DNA of 64,000 nt from Dryobates pubescens (taxonomy: Eukaryota > Chordata > Aves > Piciformes > Picidae). The notes below the pieces were generated by a model that worked only from the letters and a program-made list of their open reading frames with translations, was not told where the DNA came from and did not search any database. The stretch covers positions 36,659,307 to 36,723,306 of the forward strand of contig NC_071616.1 of assembly GCF_014839835.1 (NCBI RefSeq). The letters run 5' to 3'. Made by a program: the position numbers and the translations under genes. Of this stretch, positions 1 to 27,089 are shown in pieces (position 1 is the first letter of the stretch; each line of letters opens with the position of its first letter).

Positions 1-627
1 TTCTGGTGCTCGAGGAGAAGGTGGAATCAAGTCACAGAGGCAAATTCCCTGTCAGAAAATGAGGGGGGTAAAAATGCTTCCTGGCCTCTACAGGTGTTTA
101 ACACAAGGTTGTTGACATTCTCTTTTGGTGGTATCAGTAATACTCAGGAGTTGCTGTGTGCAGCTTTAATTCCCTGTTTAGAGGTTTCTAGATGAGTATT
201 TAATCTGTAAATTTCCAGCTCCACCTTAGAGCAGTTAAGAGCTCTTGCCCTTATGACTTGCTTTGAAAAAAAAATTGATCTGGAATTATTTTCTTGGATG
301 TTTTGAAACTTTCTCTTAGTTCCAGACTAAACTGTTTCATGAGTGATTTACAGGCATTTGACCTCCTGCCAGTCTTGTCTCTTAGCTTCAATAATTGCTG
401 CCTTTTCCACATTTAGCCCCCACTGAATTCATAAAGAGTAATCACATACCTTTTAGTCTCAGCTCTGCTAGGCTAAATTCCTTAAGACTTTGGGATTAGA
501 AAGGATGGGGTTTCCACCCCCCTGATCATCCTGCTACCTATTTGCTGTACATTTTGTCTTCTTTTGTTTGCCTTCCTTTCCAAAACAATTTTACTACAGG
601 GTAATGATTTTTCTGAGTATCTTACAG
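1..627 (+). other. MLH3: MLH3 intron (partial)
   Basis: Intronic sequence left of the first MLH3 exon in the window. It ends in an acceptor (ttacag) at 622-627. No repeat or other gene was recognised here. The earlier MLH3 exons, including the large exon that in vertebrates encodes the ATPase half, must lie left of the window. Confidence 0.75.
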
Positions 628-9547
<8,920 letters not shown>

Positions 9548-9938
9548 TCAAAACAGGTTAAGACTGTGAGATGTGACCACTGTAAGTGTTGGTATGATCG
9601 AGGTCCCCCTGTTGCTTGGAGCCCGCTGTGTGGAGCCACATTTCCAAGCCAGTGCAGTCTCAAGTTCCGCTCCAAGTACTGACAGGAGCAGAGACCAGCC
9701 AGGGGAACGTGGCAGAAGGAGCCCACTGTTGTAGCCTGGAGAAGCATCTCAACATTGAGGAACTGCCTTGTAAACCTCTGCCTCATGTCAGTGCTTGACT
9801 GTCACAGGCAAGAAGTTGCAGCCACATGTAGTTACTAAAGTGCTTTTTCTCTGCAAGCATAGCGTGATTCTGCATCAGAGAGAGGAGACTTTTAATCAAT
9901 TTATTTTATTGTGGTTTGAAAATGGGGAGGTATTTATT

Positions 9939-9944
9939 AATAAA
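9939..9944 (+). terminator. MLH3: Probable MLH3 polyadenylation signal
   Basis: AATAAA lies about 390 bp after the MLH3 stop and is the first canonical hexamer on this strand downstream of the stop. Another AATAAA at 9026-9031 lies inside the last intron and is less likely to be used. Confidence 0.55.
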
Positions 9945-10932
9945 GTTATCACTAGACTTTCCTTGAGCTCATGGCAGTGGTTGGAATGGACTGGCCAGCT
10001 TCATAGTCTATACAGGCCAACACAGGATCAAACCCCAGCATTTTTATTCAACTAGGCAATGAAAGGCACACCCAGCTGTTCTCCAGCTGCCTGTAAGTTT
10101 CATTCTTACAAGATTTCTGAATCCTAGCATAGCCCCACATTCCCAGGGCACAGAAACCTACCCCCACAGAAATAACTAAATACCACACAGTATTTTTCAG
10201 AATAGGCAGACTTTTTCTCCCCCCACAGGTTCCAGTTCTATTTTGTGTCTAAGATAGGAGCGTAGAGTTTATTTTAGTGGTAAAAGAAGCTGATATCTTT
10301 GTTTAATCACAGACATCAAACTTAAAACCAAATCAGAGAAATGTTGACACCTGCTGAATCAAAAGCAAAACAAGGAGTGGAAACTACTTTCATGTGATGC
10401 TGGAACTGTGGTGTAGTGTATTGCCATGCACTGATGAAGTGGACTAAGGCAAAATGATCTGACTGACCTGCGAGAGCCTGAGATTTCTAAGACATTCCAT
10501 GCTGCCCCTCACAAAACTCAGGAACTCTGCCAATGAGACAAGATGTCCACCCAAGGAGAACAGTCACAGTCACTCAGTTACTACAGGAAAGACTCTCAGC
10601 CTGCAATAAGCAAAGCAAGATCTTGATCTTTTCTTCTTTCATGGAAAGGAACAAGCTAGCTGCTGGGACTGCTGAAGATCTGCTTTTCATCACGGATGGA
10701 ATTGCCATTCCAGCTGGTTTGTATTTCAGCAACTTGCCAAAAATTGTCAGAAAATTCTACACAAAGTATGGATTTTGAAGACAATTACCACAGTTGGATA
10801 TGAAAGCATATCTTGAAGGCTGCAACTGCATCATTGGTGCAGGGAACTCAATACACTGGTGAAACTTCCACCAGTGAAAGAAAAAACTGTGTGTGAAAAA
10901 CATGCTTAACTGTGAGAGCACTGTAAACAACC
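9945..10932. other. Tail-to-tail spacer between MLH3 and EIF2B2
   Basis: Non-coding sequence between the putative poly(A) signals of two convergent genes. No conserved exon, RNA gene or repeat was recognised. The short open frames are not supported by any recognisable protein. Confidence 0.6.
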
Positions 10933-10938
10933 TTTATT
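10933..10938 (-). terminator. EIF2B2: Probable EIF2B2 polyadenylation signal
   Basis: TTTATT on the plus strand reads AATAAA on the minus strand, about 280 bp downstream of the EIF2B2 stop. This gives a short 3' UTR. Confidence 0.6.
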
Positions 10939-11218
10939 GCAGCACACTTTGAAGTAACAGCCTAGCTGCCCTGGAGGGTTGCATGTATGCCTTGCCATTT
11001 CAAAACCAAAGTGGGTTAGCAGCAGCACGTGGCTTGTAACACAGCACAGAGATCAAAGCCTGTACAAGAGCTCTGCCTTCTGTTGATTTTTGGGTAGGAA
11101 AGACAGTGCAGAGAAGAATTCCCCGCAGCACCCGGTCTCTGCGATGTACGTTTCACTTAGCTGTTGTACCTTTGAGAGAAAGACAGGAAGCGTCTGGAGA
11201 AGGATGTGCTTCATAGCA

Positions 11219-16553
<5,335 letters not shown>

Positions 16554-16699
16554 GACAGCAGCAGCAATCCGGCCCCCGGTGGTCAACACAACCGCACGCA
16601 CCACTTCCACTTCCGCTGCCGCAGACCCGCGTTCCCATTGGCGGAGGCTGCCAATGTGCTCCTGCCTCTCGGCAGAGGCGTAGCCAATGAGAAGTGCCG

Positions 16700-17522
16700 C
16701 TAGCGAGGGCTGGCGGGGGTGGGGGGACGGCGCTCTCGTGAGCGCGGGCGGGCGGTGACTCCTGGCCGCGCTGCCTGCCGCGCGGGGGCTCGAGGGTCGC
16801 TGCGGGCCTCGGGGCCAGGGGACGAGGTCCGATGGAGGTGCTGGAGACGGGCGTGCTGGAGACGGGCGTGCTGGAGACGGGCGTGCTGGAGACGGGCGTG
16901 CTGGAGACGGGCGTGCTGGAGACGGGCGTGCTGGAGACGGGCGTGCTGGAGACGGGCGTGCAGGCGGCCTGCCAAGGGGGCGTTCCCCGAGGCGTGCGCT
17001 GGGCCTGGCGTGACCCTCCCCGCCACAGCTCGGGAGGTGTGACCTGCCCGGGGCCCTCGAGCTAGCACGGATGTGGAATTAAGATTACCTCTGCCTGAGG
17101 AAGCACCTGGCCTGCACACCACTGTTGGCGCCGCTGTAGGGGGGAATGCCGTGGCCGGTGTCAGGAAGGCCTGTGCGAGGGAACACGGCGTCTGTACTGC
17201 TGGACAGGAGGGTGTGAGCCAGGTCTGTGCCGAGCAGCAGGGAGAGCCCATATGCAGGGATTTACTTTGGACCGTGTGGTGTTCTAGAAGCAAAGAGCCA
17301 AAGCAAATGGGGTGGGAAAGGCACAGTTCCTGGCAGTCCAATTGTTCTTGCTGGCAGAGCCAGAACCGGCCCTGGATAAGGCAGGAATGTAGCTCCTTTG
17401 TGTCTAGTTCCTGGAGCTCTGTGTCCAGGGAGCGGGCAGGAGCCATGGTGTAATTCTCATTGCGGCGCTGCTTTACTTTGTATCTCTGCTCTGTGTCCTG
17501 TTGTTTTAGATTAGGAAATAAA
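16700..17522 (+). other. Candidate divergent non-coding transcript region
   Basis: CpG-rich sequence running away from the EIF2B2 promoter and ending near a canonical AATAAA at 17517-17522. No conserved protein is recognisable in any frame. A promoter-divergent RNA is possible but only inferred. Confidence 0.2.
16838..16957 (+). repeat. 15-bp minisatellite, 8 perfect units
   Basis: Eight identical tandem copies of gtgctggagacgggc in the EIF2B2 CpG island. As the unit is a multiple of 3, open frames run through it: VLETG repeats on plus and LQHAR repeats on minus. These look like a by-product of the repeat rather than a protein. Confidence 0.95.
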
Positions 17523-19919
17523 AGCAAACTGGTTTATGCTGGAAGCTTTCAGCTAGTGCTTCCTGCAGGGGCCTGTACAGCCTTGACTGTTCATCAAGTG
17601 TGTGTTGTCTCATTCTTTTAGCACTCACTATACAGCCAGCTTTTATCCAGGGACTGTTGGGTTTCCAGCAAGACACCAACAGCTAGTGTGCCACGTCTTA
17701 AAGATGTATTGCAGGTGATTTCTTTTCCAAAGCCTGGGCTGGACTGAGAGCTCTTCCACTTCTCTCTCTCTCTGCTGTTCTGTGTGTCTGGAGGCCAGAA
17801 CACCTGCCAGCCTTGGGGAGGAAACTCCCTGCATCCATTGAACACCTGGCAAAAGGCCACATGTCTAGGTTTTCCTGGATGTGCTTTACAGGATGCTGTT
17901 GGCTTGGACAGAAGTCAGAGCTTCCCTTCTCAATTAACTTGTCTCCCTTTTTGTCCCTACAGAAAGTCAGTGGAGGGTAACAGGGTGTTTACCCTGTTGG
18001 CTTCGCTGTGCTGGGCTCTGCTGTGCTGACCAGGAATGTCCCTGTTCCCCATTGCCTTCTGTCCTCCTCAGCTTTAGGGGTCTGTTTTCTGCCAGCCTTT
18101 GTAATTGGAGGTTCCTGGCAGCAAGGCCTGCCCAGCTCTGCATTCATGCAGGGTAACACAGTCCCCCCTTCTGCCCCTCCACAGCTGTGTTGCAGGCAAG
18201 GCAGAGGAGGGCCACCCATGCCCATCAGGCTGCCTGTGCATTGCTGGCTGCCGTGGCGTGCAGAGCTGGCTCCCATGTGTGCACCCTGGGACCAGGGCGT
18301 GCAGTGAGTTGGCCAGAAAAAAATATGATTGCTGTGGAGCTTTCCTTTGTTTGTTTACTTATCTTGCTAGTAAACAGAGCAGCTCTTGGAGATTAGGCAG
18401 AAGGGAGAAGAGGAAAGGAAACTGGACTCTGAGGTTATGACCTCCTTGTGGATACTGGACTGTTTACATTCCCTGCTCTGGTCCCACTAGCTATTGCAGG
18501 GCAGTTTCTTCTCAGTGCCTTGCCAGGCTGCAGAGGTTTTTGCTGCTTGTGCTGTTCCTGCCCTGTTCCCTACAGTGCTTTCCGTTGGGCACTGCTGCCA
18601 CAGCCAGCCAAAGACAGCCAGCAGTCTGGTGTCCCTTGAGGGGCAGAGTCCTTGTGCTTGGTCTGCTGCCTTGTATTTCATGAATGAAAGCCTCTGAATG
18701 GGGATTTCAGGAGCTGTTAACCCTGTGTAGCTGAGCTGAGCCAGACCTTGCCTCTCTGGGGAGCTGGAAGGCAAATCTTGCATTCTGGCTGCTTGGAAGC
18801 ACTATGGTTATGAGATGTCTCTTTGTTATTAGCCTCCAGCTGCTGCCAGGACCCAGTGAATTAAACAAACAGTGTCCAGGAGGACTGAGAAGGAGAGAGT
18901 GGGGAAGAGGAGTGGCAGTAGGGGCAACGCAGGGAGCATGGGGCAAGTGGGGAAAACAACTGGAAAGACACATACTGATATCCTGGAGTAGTCAGCTAAA
19001 ATCTCCCTGCATTGCAGGCCGTGCTGGCCATTGTGACCAAAACAACGTGGTGAGGGGGGCATGTGTGCATCTTTGGGCAGCTGGAAGGAGACTGACCTGG
19101 TGGTCCACAGCTGCCAAGTGTTATGGAGTGGGGCTTCACTCTCCTGCCATGGCCACAGGCAGCTGCCTCCTGTGCAGCGCACTCCCCTTCCTGCGTGTAT
19201 TCAGGTCCCCTGGGGCAGAGTTGGCCACTACAGCTTTCTAGCTGTTGTGTGAGGAAGCAGTGAGACTGACATGACTGCAGACAGTTTTGATGCTGTAGGC
19301 AGAAGGGCTGAGCAAGGGATGAGCTGGCTGGCCGAGCAAGGCAGCATGTTTTCTGGGCCTGCAGAGAAGCTGAAATCTGGCTCATCTCCTGGGAGAACTG
19401 CCAGTCTGCCCAGGACTGTGTCCTGCTCTGTGCCATCAGGGCTGGCTGCTGGAAACACTGCTTCTCCTCCACCCAGTGAATTCTGCATCCCCTAGGGATC
19501 CTTCAGCGCTCATGTGAGGGAGGAAAAGGCAGGACAGAGGCTGGGTAGAGCCTGGGATCAGTGGAACATCGTGTACTGGGAGGCTGTTTGGATTAGAAGC
19601 TCTCGGCGGATAAGTGGGCTGGATGAAATGCCAGGGAGGGGAATTGGAGTTTGCTGAACTCTAGTAATTGGACTCGTCTGCAGCAGCCGGGTGAGCAGAG
19701 AGTGCAGCCGACGGGAAGGAGCCGGCAGGCGAGAGCCAGCAGAGCCAGGGCCCAGCACGGCAGCGACGGGGACGCCCGTCAGCGCAGCATGGACTGTGGA
19801 GACTGCGTAGGTGACATGGGAAGCAGCAGTGCAGGGTCATCACTGGGTGCCTAAGCTGAGCACGAGTGATGAGTTAAGCGTGGCATGGTGTATGGGAGTG
19901 ACACAGTCTAAGGAGAAAG
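17523..19919. other. Intergenic, nothing recognised
   Basis: Unique-looking GC-moderate sequence between EIF2B2 and the first CR1 of the spacer. Open frames are short and lack recognisable domains or splice-consistent exons. Confidence 0.5.
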
Positions 19920-20310
19920 ATCACAGAATGTTAGGGGCTGGAAGGGACCTTGAGAGATCATCCAGTCCAACCCCCATGCCAGAGGGCTTGAATATCTCCA
20001 GAGAGGGAGACTCCACAGTTCCCCAGGGCAGCCTGCTCCAGTGTTCTTTCACCCTCACAGTGAAATAATTCTTCCTTCTGTTTCCATGGAACTTGCTATG
20101 CCTCAGCTTCCACTCGTTGCCCCTTGTCCTGGCATTGAACATCACTGAGCAGAGCCTGGCTCCATCCTCTTGGCACTCACCCTTTACATATTTATAAATA
20201 TTAATGAGGTCACCCCTCAGTCTCCTCCAAGCTGAAGAGCCCCAGCTCCCTCAGTCTCTCCTCGTAAGGAAGATGTTCCACTCCATCATTTTGGTGTCTC
20301 TGCTCTGGAC
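19920..20310 (-). repeat. CR1 LINE fragment
   Basis: Minus-strand CR1. It starts with the reverse of the 3' end ('tcacagaatgttaggggctg', 'gaagggaccttgagagatca') and extends into the upstream CR1 blocks ('tcagtctcctccaagctgaa', 'gagccccagctccctcagtc'). Confidence 0.93.
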
Positions 20311-20472
20311 CAAAGGTATCCTTGGTGTCACATCATTGCTATTTGGAAAGTACATGCTCAAAGGCCTGAGGCAAAAACCAAGGGGGTGGCTCAAGCCCAA
20401 AACTCTCAAAGCCATAGATGTGGAGGCAGAGCAGTAAGGAGGCAGGGGTGAATCTACTGAAAGGCTGAGGGA

Positions 20473-20490
20473 CCCCCCCCCCCCCCCCCC
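20473..20490 (+). repeat. Homopolymer run of 18 C
   Basis: Uninterrupted poly(C) tract between two CR1 fragments. Such tracts are unstable and hard to sequence, so the exact length may be unreliable. Confidence 0.85.
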
Positions 20491-20863
20491 AACTGGTATT
20501 TTCTCCATGCTACAGGGGAAAAAGTAGGTCAGTTAGTAAGTGAAGGGGGTGGAAATGAGGGGCTGAACTGAGTGCTGAATGCACATTTAAAACTACCAGG
20601 GAGAGAAGCCAAAAGAGCCAAACACAGCCTGTGATCAAAAGCAGGTATGTGAACAGCTGGAGATCTCAGCTGTGTGAGTGAAGGCGCACGCAGGCACTGC
20701 CTGAGTCATTGGCAGTTTTAGCATACTTGAAATTCACAACTGGTGTTGCAGGTAGCAGAGCATGTGTTCTGCTGGGGTGTGCTGATGACTCTGGAAACAG
20801 CTGTCCTCTAAACTGATCTTCCTCGGGAAGCCATGGCTGCCGTGACTGACTGGGCAGCCACGG

Positions 20864-21165
20864 AGAATCATAGAACTCTTAGGCTTGGAAGGGACCTCCA
20901 GGACCATCTAGTTCCAACCCCCCTGCCATGGGCAGGGACACCTCACACTAGATAGGTTGCTCAGAGCCACATTCAGCCTGGCCTTAAAAAACTTCTAGGG
21001 ATGGGGCTTCCACCACCTCCCTGGGCAACCTGTTTCAGTGTCTCACTACCCTCATGGTGAAGAACTTCTTCCTAACATCCAATCTGAATCTACTCATTTC
21101 TACTTTTGTTCCATCCCCCCTAGTCCTGTCATTACCTGACACCCTAAGAAGTCCCTCACCAGAAA
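20864..21165 (-). repeat. CR1 LINE 3'-end fragment
   Basis: Minus-strand CR1: 'gaatcatagaactcttaggc', 'ttggaagggacctccaggac', 'cctccctgggcaacctgttt' and 'gtgaagaacttcttcctaac'. It lies about 550 bp from another minus-strand copy. Confidence 0.93.
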
Positions 21166-24100
21166 CACGCAGGGCTTGCTGTGGGGAGCAACAGAATGGA
21201 TTCAGCACCTCGGGTTAGCGAAGTTTTTGATGCAGCAGCTTGGTGTATGTGTGCCTGTCTCTGTGTGGAACACAGTTGCTGGCTAATCCTCGTGTCAGCA
21301 CAGCGCCCATGGGCAGGCCAAGCGTGTAGCCAGACCCTCGCAGTACTGATCCAGTCTGTGGTCCCTATGGGAAACGAGTAGGTGGTTCTGAGTCCGTCTC
21401 AGGGTCCTTCTCTCCTGCCAGCAAGTTTACCATTTGTGCCCCACTCCTTTCTGGAGCCTTAAAAATAGAGACTGAGGCTGGGAAGTGTGAGGGTTTTTTT
21501 CTAAGGCTCATGGAAGCAGCCCAGGCTGGGCTGTCCCTCGCCCTTCCTGGCCCCTGGGAGAGGCATGGGAAGCTGTTGTCCAAATGCCTCTCCTGGATGT
21601 GGAACCTCACTCGTCAGCTCGTTCATCTGCGGCAGTTCCCCAGGTCTCCTCTTGGGATGCAGGCAGCTGGAGGCAGACAGTTCAAAGGCCAGGCTGGTCA
21701 GGAAGAGACAGGGGAAGTGTGGGAAGTTACTGTGTGTCATGTACAAAAACAAGCCCCAGCAAGGGACTGGAGAGCGTGGTGTGAGGCTGGGTGGGGGGTG
21801 CTGGCCCCAGCATCGCTAACAGTGTGCTGGGCCTTCACATTCGGAGAAGGTGCTGGCTCTGCACGGTGCCACCACAGGCACAAACGGTTCAGAAAGCTCA
21901 GTGACACTGCGCGGGTGTTGCTGTGCCTCTGTCCTCCCTCGGAGGGTGTATGGCAGGCTGGCTGGGCCAGGAGGGGGGTGATAATGGGGGCTTGTCCCTC
22001 CAGGCTGGCTTTGGAGAAGCCCTTAAGCAAACCTGGCACGGCTACAGGAAGCCAGGCCCTTGGGGCAAGACGAAGCAAGGCTAGCCACTTTGTGGTCACC
22101 AAGGGGTCCATGACACCAGCAGTCTGGGCTGCTTCCTGGTCACCTGCCAGCTCCCCGCAGTTCCTCTGCTGATGCACTCTCAGTGCTGCAGCTGGCCCCG
22201 GGCTCGCTTTGCTCATTGTCTGCTGCGGGTGATGGCAGTTATTCAGCAGCTGCCAGGTTTCAGGGAAAGGGAGAGATGAGCAACTCCTCCACCCACATTC
22301 TGGGAAAACCTCCGAGACGAAGCCCTGCCGATGCACACGTTCACTCCTCGGCGGGGAGTCTGCCGTGGAGCCTGCATCCCTCCCCCTACCTGCATCCCAA
22401 TTCCCCTACCCCTTATCAGCAGGCATGATGCTGGGGAGCAGAGCCTGGAAGCAGCCTGGGCTGCTGCCCTGTCCTGCACAAGAGTGGAGCCTGCTGCTCC
22501 CCCTCTCCTCTCCTGTTTGCCTTCCAGAGCTAGGCAGAGTCTTGCCGTCACTATTATTTTGCTTTGTGTCAATATTATGACAGCTAAAAGCAGGAGAACT
22601 GCATCCACATGATAAGCAGACAGAAGCTCTGGGCTGGGCGTGGATCGGGTTTGAGTTTGGCAGGGGAGAAAAGTGCCTGGCAGCCCCCCTGCCCACCAGC
22701 TGGCTGGGCTGGGAGGGCTGGGCGGTGAGAGGCAGCAGCAGAGCAGCAGGAGATCTGTGCCTGCGTGCCTCTCCATGCAGTGCTCACTGCCCTTTTCCCA
22801 GGAGAGGTGAAACAGGGGAGAGGTGTAGGATCTGCTTGGAAAAATAATATCCTCTGTCTCTTTCCTGGGGAGAGGGTCTGCTCTGCTCCTGCTGGGAGAG
22901 TCCCAGCCCTCCTGGGGCTGCCACAACCCCTGCCAGCTGCAGGCCCAGGGTGTGTCATGGCTGCTGGTGGCGGAGGGCCACACACGCTGCTGCACCAGTC
23001 TGTCCTGGGCGCAGCCTGCTCAGGCTTTCCCCGGTGCAACACTCTGCAACTGCCAGAGAGAAATTCCCACAGGCTTTCTGGGATTTGAGGGCTCTGCTCC
23101 CGCCCAGGGCTTCAGGAGAGGAGTGCAGGCAGAGCAGAGTGAGCTCTGCGGTGGGTGCTGCGGGCTCTCGGCAGCTCACCTGCAAGGGGCTGGTGTTCTG
23201 GTGCCTGCGTGTCCTGTGGAGGCTGCTGACCAAACGCTTCCCTGCAGGCACCCACGTATGCTTGGGGCTGTGGTTCAGCTCTCCAGTGCCTCGCCCTGCT
23301 GCAGACTTGTGCTCTGCTGCAAACACCAATGGTCCAGCCAGTCCCTGCTGGCTGGCCGCTGAGCACTGCACCTGGTGGTGTGTGCTCTGCCGCTTCTCCA
23401 CTGTGCACTGCTGGGATGGCTGGGCTGGGAGATGGCTGGTCATCATTAACCCTCTTGTGCACTTTGCCACCTGCCTGCAGCTTTGCGCTGGTGTGACGGT
23501 GTCTTGTCTTCTGCCCTGGGCTCAGCCTTGGCGCTGAACTAGGCCTGTGCATGAAGCTGAGTGGCACTGGGTCTGTCAGCCGCTGACCTGCTCCTGGAGT
23601 ACTGGCTGGCTGAGTCCCACAGCTTCCCAGGGCTTGGATCTGGAGATCTTGGGGGCCTCTTCCTTGGTGGCATTGTCCTGGCCCCCATGGGGGCTTTAAG
23701 CTGTGCCTGAGAGGAGCAGCCAGGCTTGACATGGGTTCCTCTCACCCGAATCTCCTTCTCTGAGAGCTCTTGGACAGCCCTGGTGTCCAACTCTGTGCCC
23801 CTCCAAAACTTGTGTCTGACCTGGGCTGGCCCCAGGGCCTGCAACCCAAGGGGGCCAGACTGTGTGTTTCCCAGGCATGGGATGGACCATCAGGTGCCTG
23901 CGGTTTAGGCCACAGGTCCCAGGGAGGCTGAACTCCCCAGCCGAGAAACCAAAACAAACAGCAGAGTTCCTGCCACGTGCGGCCAGGGCTGACTAAGGCC
24001 GGACGCTTCCGTCTGCCACGGGCAGCAGCGGCTGGGGCCACAAGCCACTGCCATCGAGGTGTGCAGCACGGCTCATTTCCCGCTATTGTCAGCCTCCCCC

Positions 24101-27089
24101 TCGGCAAACACATCCCCCTGCGCACCTGGCCTGGCAGGAGGCGCTGACGCCACGAGAACCAGCTGCCAGGGGCGAGGGATGTGCTACCACCCTTGTCTCT
24201 CAGAGTCAGAGCTGCCCTGGCATGGCTCGAGGGACTTCTTCAGTGCCCAGATGCCCGGGCAGGTTGTTTGCATGTTATTTCCTTGAGGAGCAGTGCTGAC
24301 CATCCAGGCCTCACTGGTGCAGCCTGCGAGGGCACTGGAGGTTCCTGTGTTTCCCAGCAGAAATCCCTGGCAATCTCCTGGCAGAGAGGCCTGGATTTCC
24401 CTGTGCAGAGGCGCTGCTGCTGGGGAGGCTCCTACCAGCCCATGCCTATCCTTGTTCACACTCTCACACACAGGTGTGTATAGCTCCAACCAGCCAGTCT
24501 CCAGCCCTCTGTCTTTAGCTGTCCATCCCTACAGACAACCTGCAGAAGACTGACCTGTTTTATCTCATCATTAGCTATGAACCTAGTCCTCCACACTCAC
24601 TCGGAGGGAGCTGAGGAGAGTCTAAGGGACAGATCACAGGGCTGAGAAAACAGGCAAATGAAACTCCAAGGCTGAAATATGGGCGCTCTGAGGACTTCAG
24701 GGGTGTTCTCCAAGGGCTTCAGGGGTGGTGCTAGCTACAGTCAGCTTAAGAGTAACACAGGGACTAATTTTAATGGGCTCCTTTCATCTGAGATGCCAGA
24801 GGTGGGAGTGTGCAGGGGAGAAGATGCCTGTCAGAGCATTTTGATGCTCAAATGGGGTGGTTTTATGGAAAAGGCGACTTAGAGGATCGGCATCTGTGGT
24901 GAGCAGGGTAAGGTGTTGTGGGAGAGAATGGCTGCCTGTGCTGAGCTCCTTCAGTGCGCCGTCAGCCTGGGCCCCTGTTCTTGTCTCTCACCCAGAAGGT
25001 GTAAGAGGCATGGAGGTGAGCCTGTTCCCCATGAGGGCTGTGCCATGCTGTGCTTGCAGCTGGGGTGCCAAGGCTGGCCATCCTTGCAGCATTGCCAGGC
25101 CTCACCCAGAGCAGGGGTGCACCATCATTCCCCACCTGCCTCCCTCCCCAGCACTGCGAGCCGAGCAAGGCAGGGAGCTGGCACGGGCAATGGCATATTC
25201 AAGGCAATGCTGCATGGGGCTCACCACAGGGGAGGCATCTGCCCTTTAAGGAAATGTCTCTGTTTGGTTTATATCCCTGACTGGTCCCTGGAGCCTCCTC
25301 TGTCCCTTGTTCCCGAAGTGCATAGCTTGGCTCCCCAGAGCTCAGTGGGAGGCGGCGCAAGTGACACGGTGGTGCATTTATAGCATCGACCTCCATCCCT
25401 GTCCTGCAGCTGGGGAATGGTAGACTCAGTCCCTGGGGAAGGAGCACAGCAGAGGGGAAAGCAAGCTGCCATGGCCCCAGCCAGCTGGACATTTCTCCCA
25501 TTTGCAGGAGGATGTTGCTGGTCACAGGTTACCAGCGTCCAAATATTATTTCTCTGCTCTTGTCTCTGCTCCGTTCTGCCTAGAAAGGGGATGCTCATCC
25601 CAGGAATGTAAACTCTGCCCAAGGCCTCTGAGGAAATATCTTCAGACCAGGAACAGGATTGCACTCAGCAATTAAGGGCTGGTCTCCCCAGCCACACCAC
25701 TCCTGGGGCAGAGCCCTTTGCTCCAGCGCCAGAGGCTGGCCTTGTGTCTGAGAGGTGGCCCTGAGGGACCTTCCTGCAAGGACAGGCATGAGGCCCAGTG
25801 TGGTCACGGTCTTTGCAATAACAGGATTCTGTCTGTCCAGCAAGTTGACAGCAGCTGCTGCTCAGGGTGGCCTCTGGTTAGGGTTCTCAGGTAGGAGGAA
25901 ATACTCCCTTTGCACCCCCATCTCAAAAATACCCCTAGGGAGGTGAGGGAGTTCCTTTGGCCCAGGAGGGTCTGTTGGGTGGCAGAAGGAAGACACAGGT
26001 ATGCTACAGCTATTGCAGTGGGGACATTACCTGTTCCTTGCTGCCTGGCCAGGGGTGAGCGCTTGAACGGGCATCAAACACTGCTGTGGCAGCTGTTGGC
26101 GCTGCCAGCTACAGCCATGTTGTACTGCTGGGTGGTGAACTGCAGAGCACTGCCCTCCCCCCACGAGAGGTCAGGATTTCTGCATGCTTATTTCTGCAGC
26201 ATCTTTCTGCTCATTGCCAGGCCCTACTCCAGGAGCTTGCTCTCACACTCAGTGGTACCAATGCTGGGAAGCTCCAGCTGAAGTTCAGCTCCTGCTGAAA
26301 CCTGAGCTGCTGTCACCTGCATGGCCTGGCAAGGCTGGGGGAACACATCTGGCATGTCCTGCTTCCCCGAAAGGCAGACCCCATGGTCTTCGTGCCACAG
26401 AGACAGACCTCACACAGAGGTGGGCAGGGAAGCCCTGGAGCAGCCTCCTCACTCTCCCAGAACAGAAATGTGAACCTTCACAGGGGCACAGAACCTGCCA
26501 TTTCCCTGGGACCTGCAACCCACGGGGGATCATGTTGCCCACTGGCATCTCTTCCCACCTCCTGTAGCTCCAGCTTCCCCAGCCACCAGGGGTTAAAAAT
26601 AGAACAGAAAAGGCCACATTGCTCTTCGGCAGCAGAGTTTGGCCCCAGACCTGCTCCAGTGAACTACTGTGCCCCCTCCCCTCACAAGCTGGAGGGACCC
26701 TCATGGTGGACAGGACCAGAATGCTGACCCTGGGGCTGAGGGAGCTGGAAACCCCCTGCCAGGGCTGTGACAGCAGGGACTGGCTGGGAGGCATGGTGCA
26801 GCTAGAGGGGAATGGGGTGGGTGGGATGGGCATGGGGTTTCTGGATGAATACAGGGCAACAGCAGGAGAATGGGGTGAATGGATGGGAAGGAGGCTGCTG
26901 GGTGGGCACAAGGCAGTCAGGTGGGCACTTCGTGGCTGGATGGGCATAGGGCAGCACACACCGACCCTGGAAGAGACGAACAGGACTCGGGGGAGCCTGG
27001 CTAGCTGAGGAGCCCCGATACAGTCCCAGTGCTTCCCGACTTCTGGGGATGCTCAGGTGCAGCCCGATGGGGAAATGGCCAGTACTGGT
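21166..27089. other. GC-rich intergenic spacer upstream of PGF
   Basis: About 6 kb with many overlapping open frames on both strands, as expected from GC-rich composition. None shows a domain, a conserved motif or a splice pattern I recognise. It may contain PGF regulatory elements, but none can be named from sequence alone. Confidence 0.5.

Noticed and set aside
16700-17527. 275-codon minus-strand open frame with LQHAR repeats, and plus-strand VLETG repeat frames
   Set aside because: The frames stay open because the 15-bp minisatellite is a multiple of 3 and the region is GC-rich. No conserved sequence or splice structure lies outside the repeat.
21500-24130. Several open frames of 100-250 codons on both strands
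   Set aside because: They overlap one another in many frames, show biased low-complexity composition and no domain. This is typical of GC-rich non-coding DNA lacking stops.
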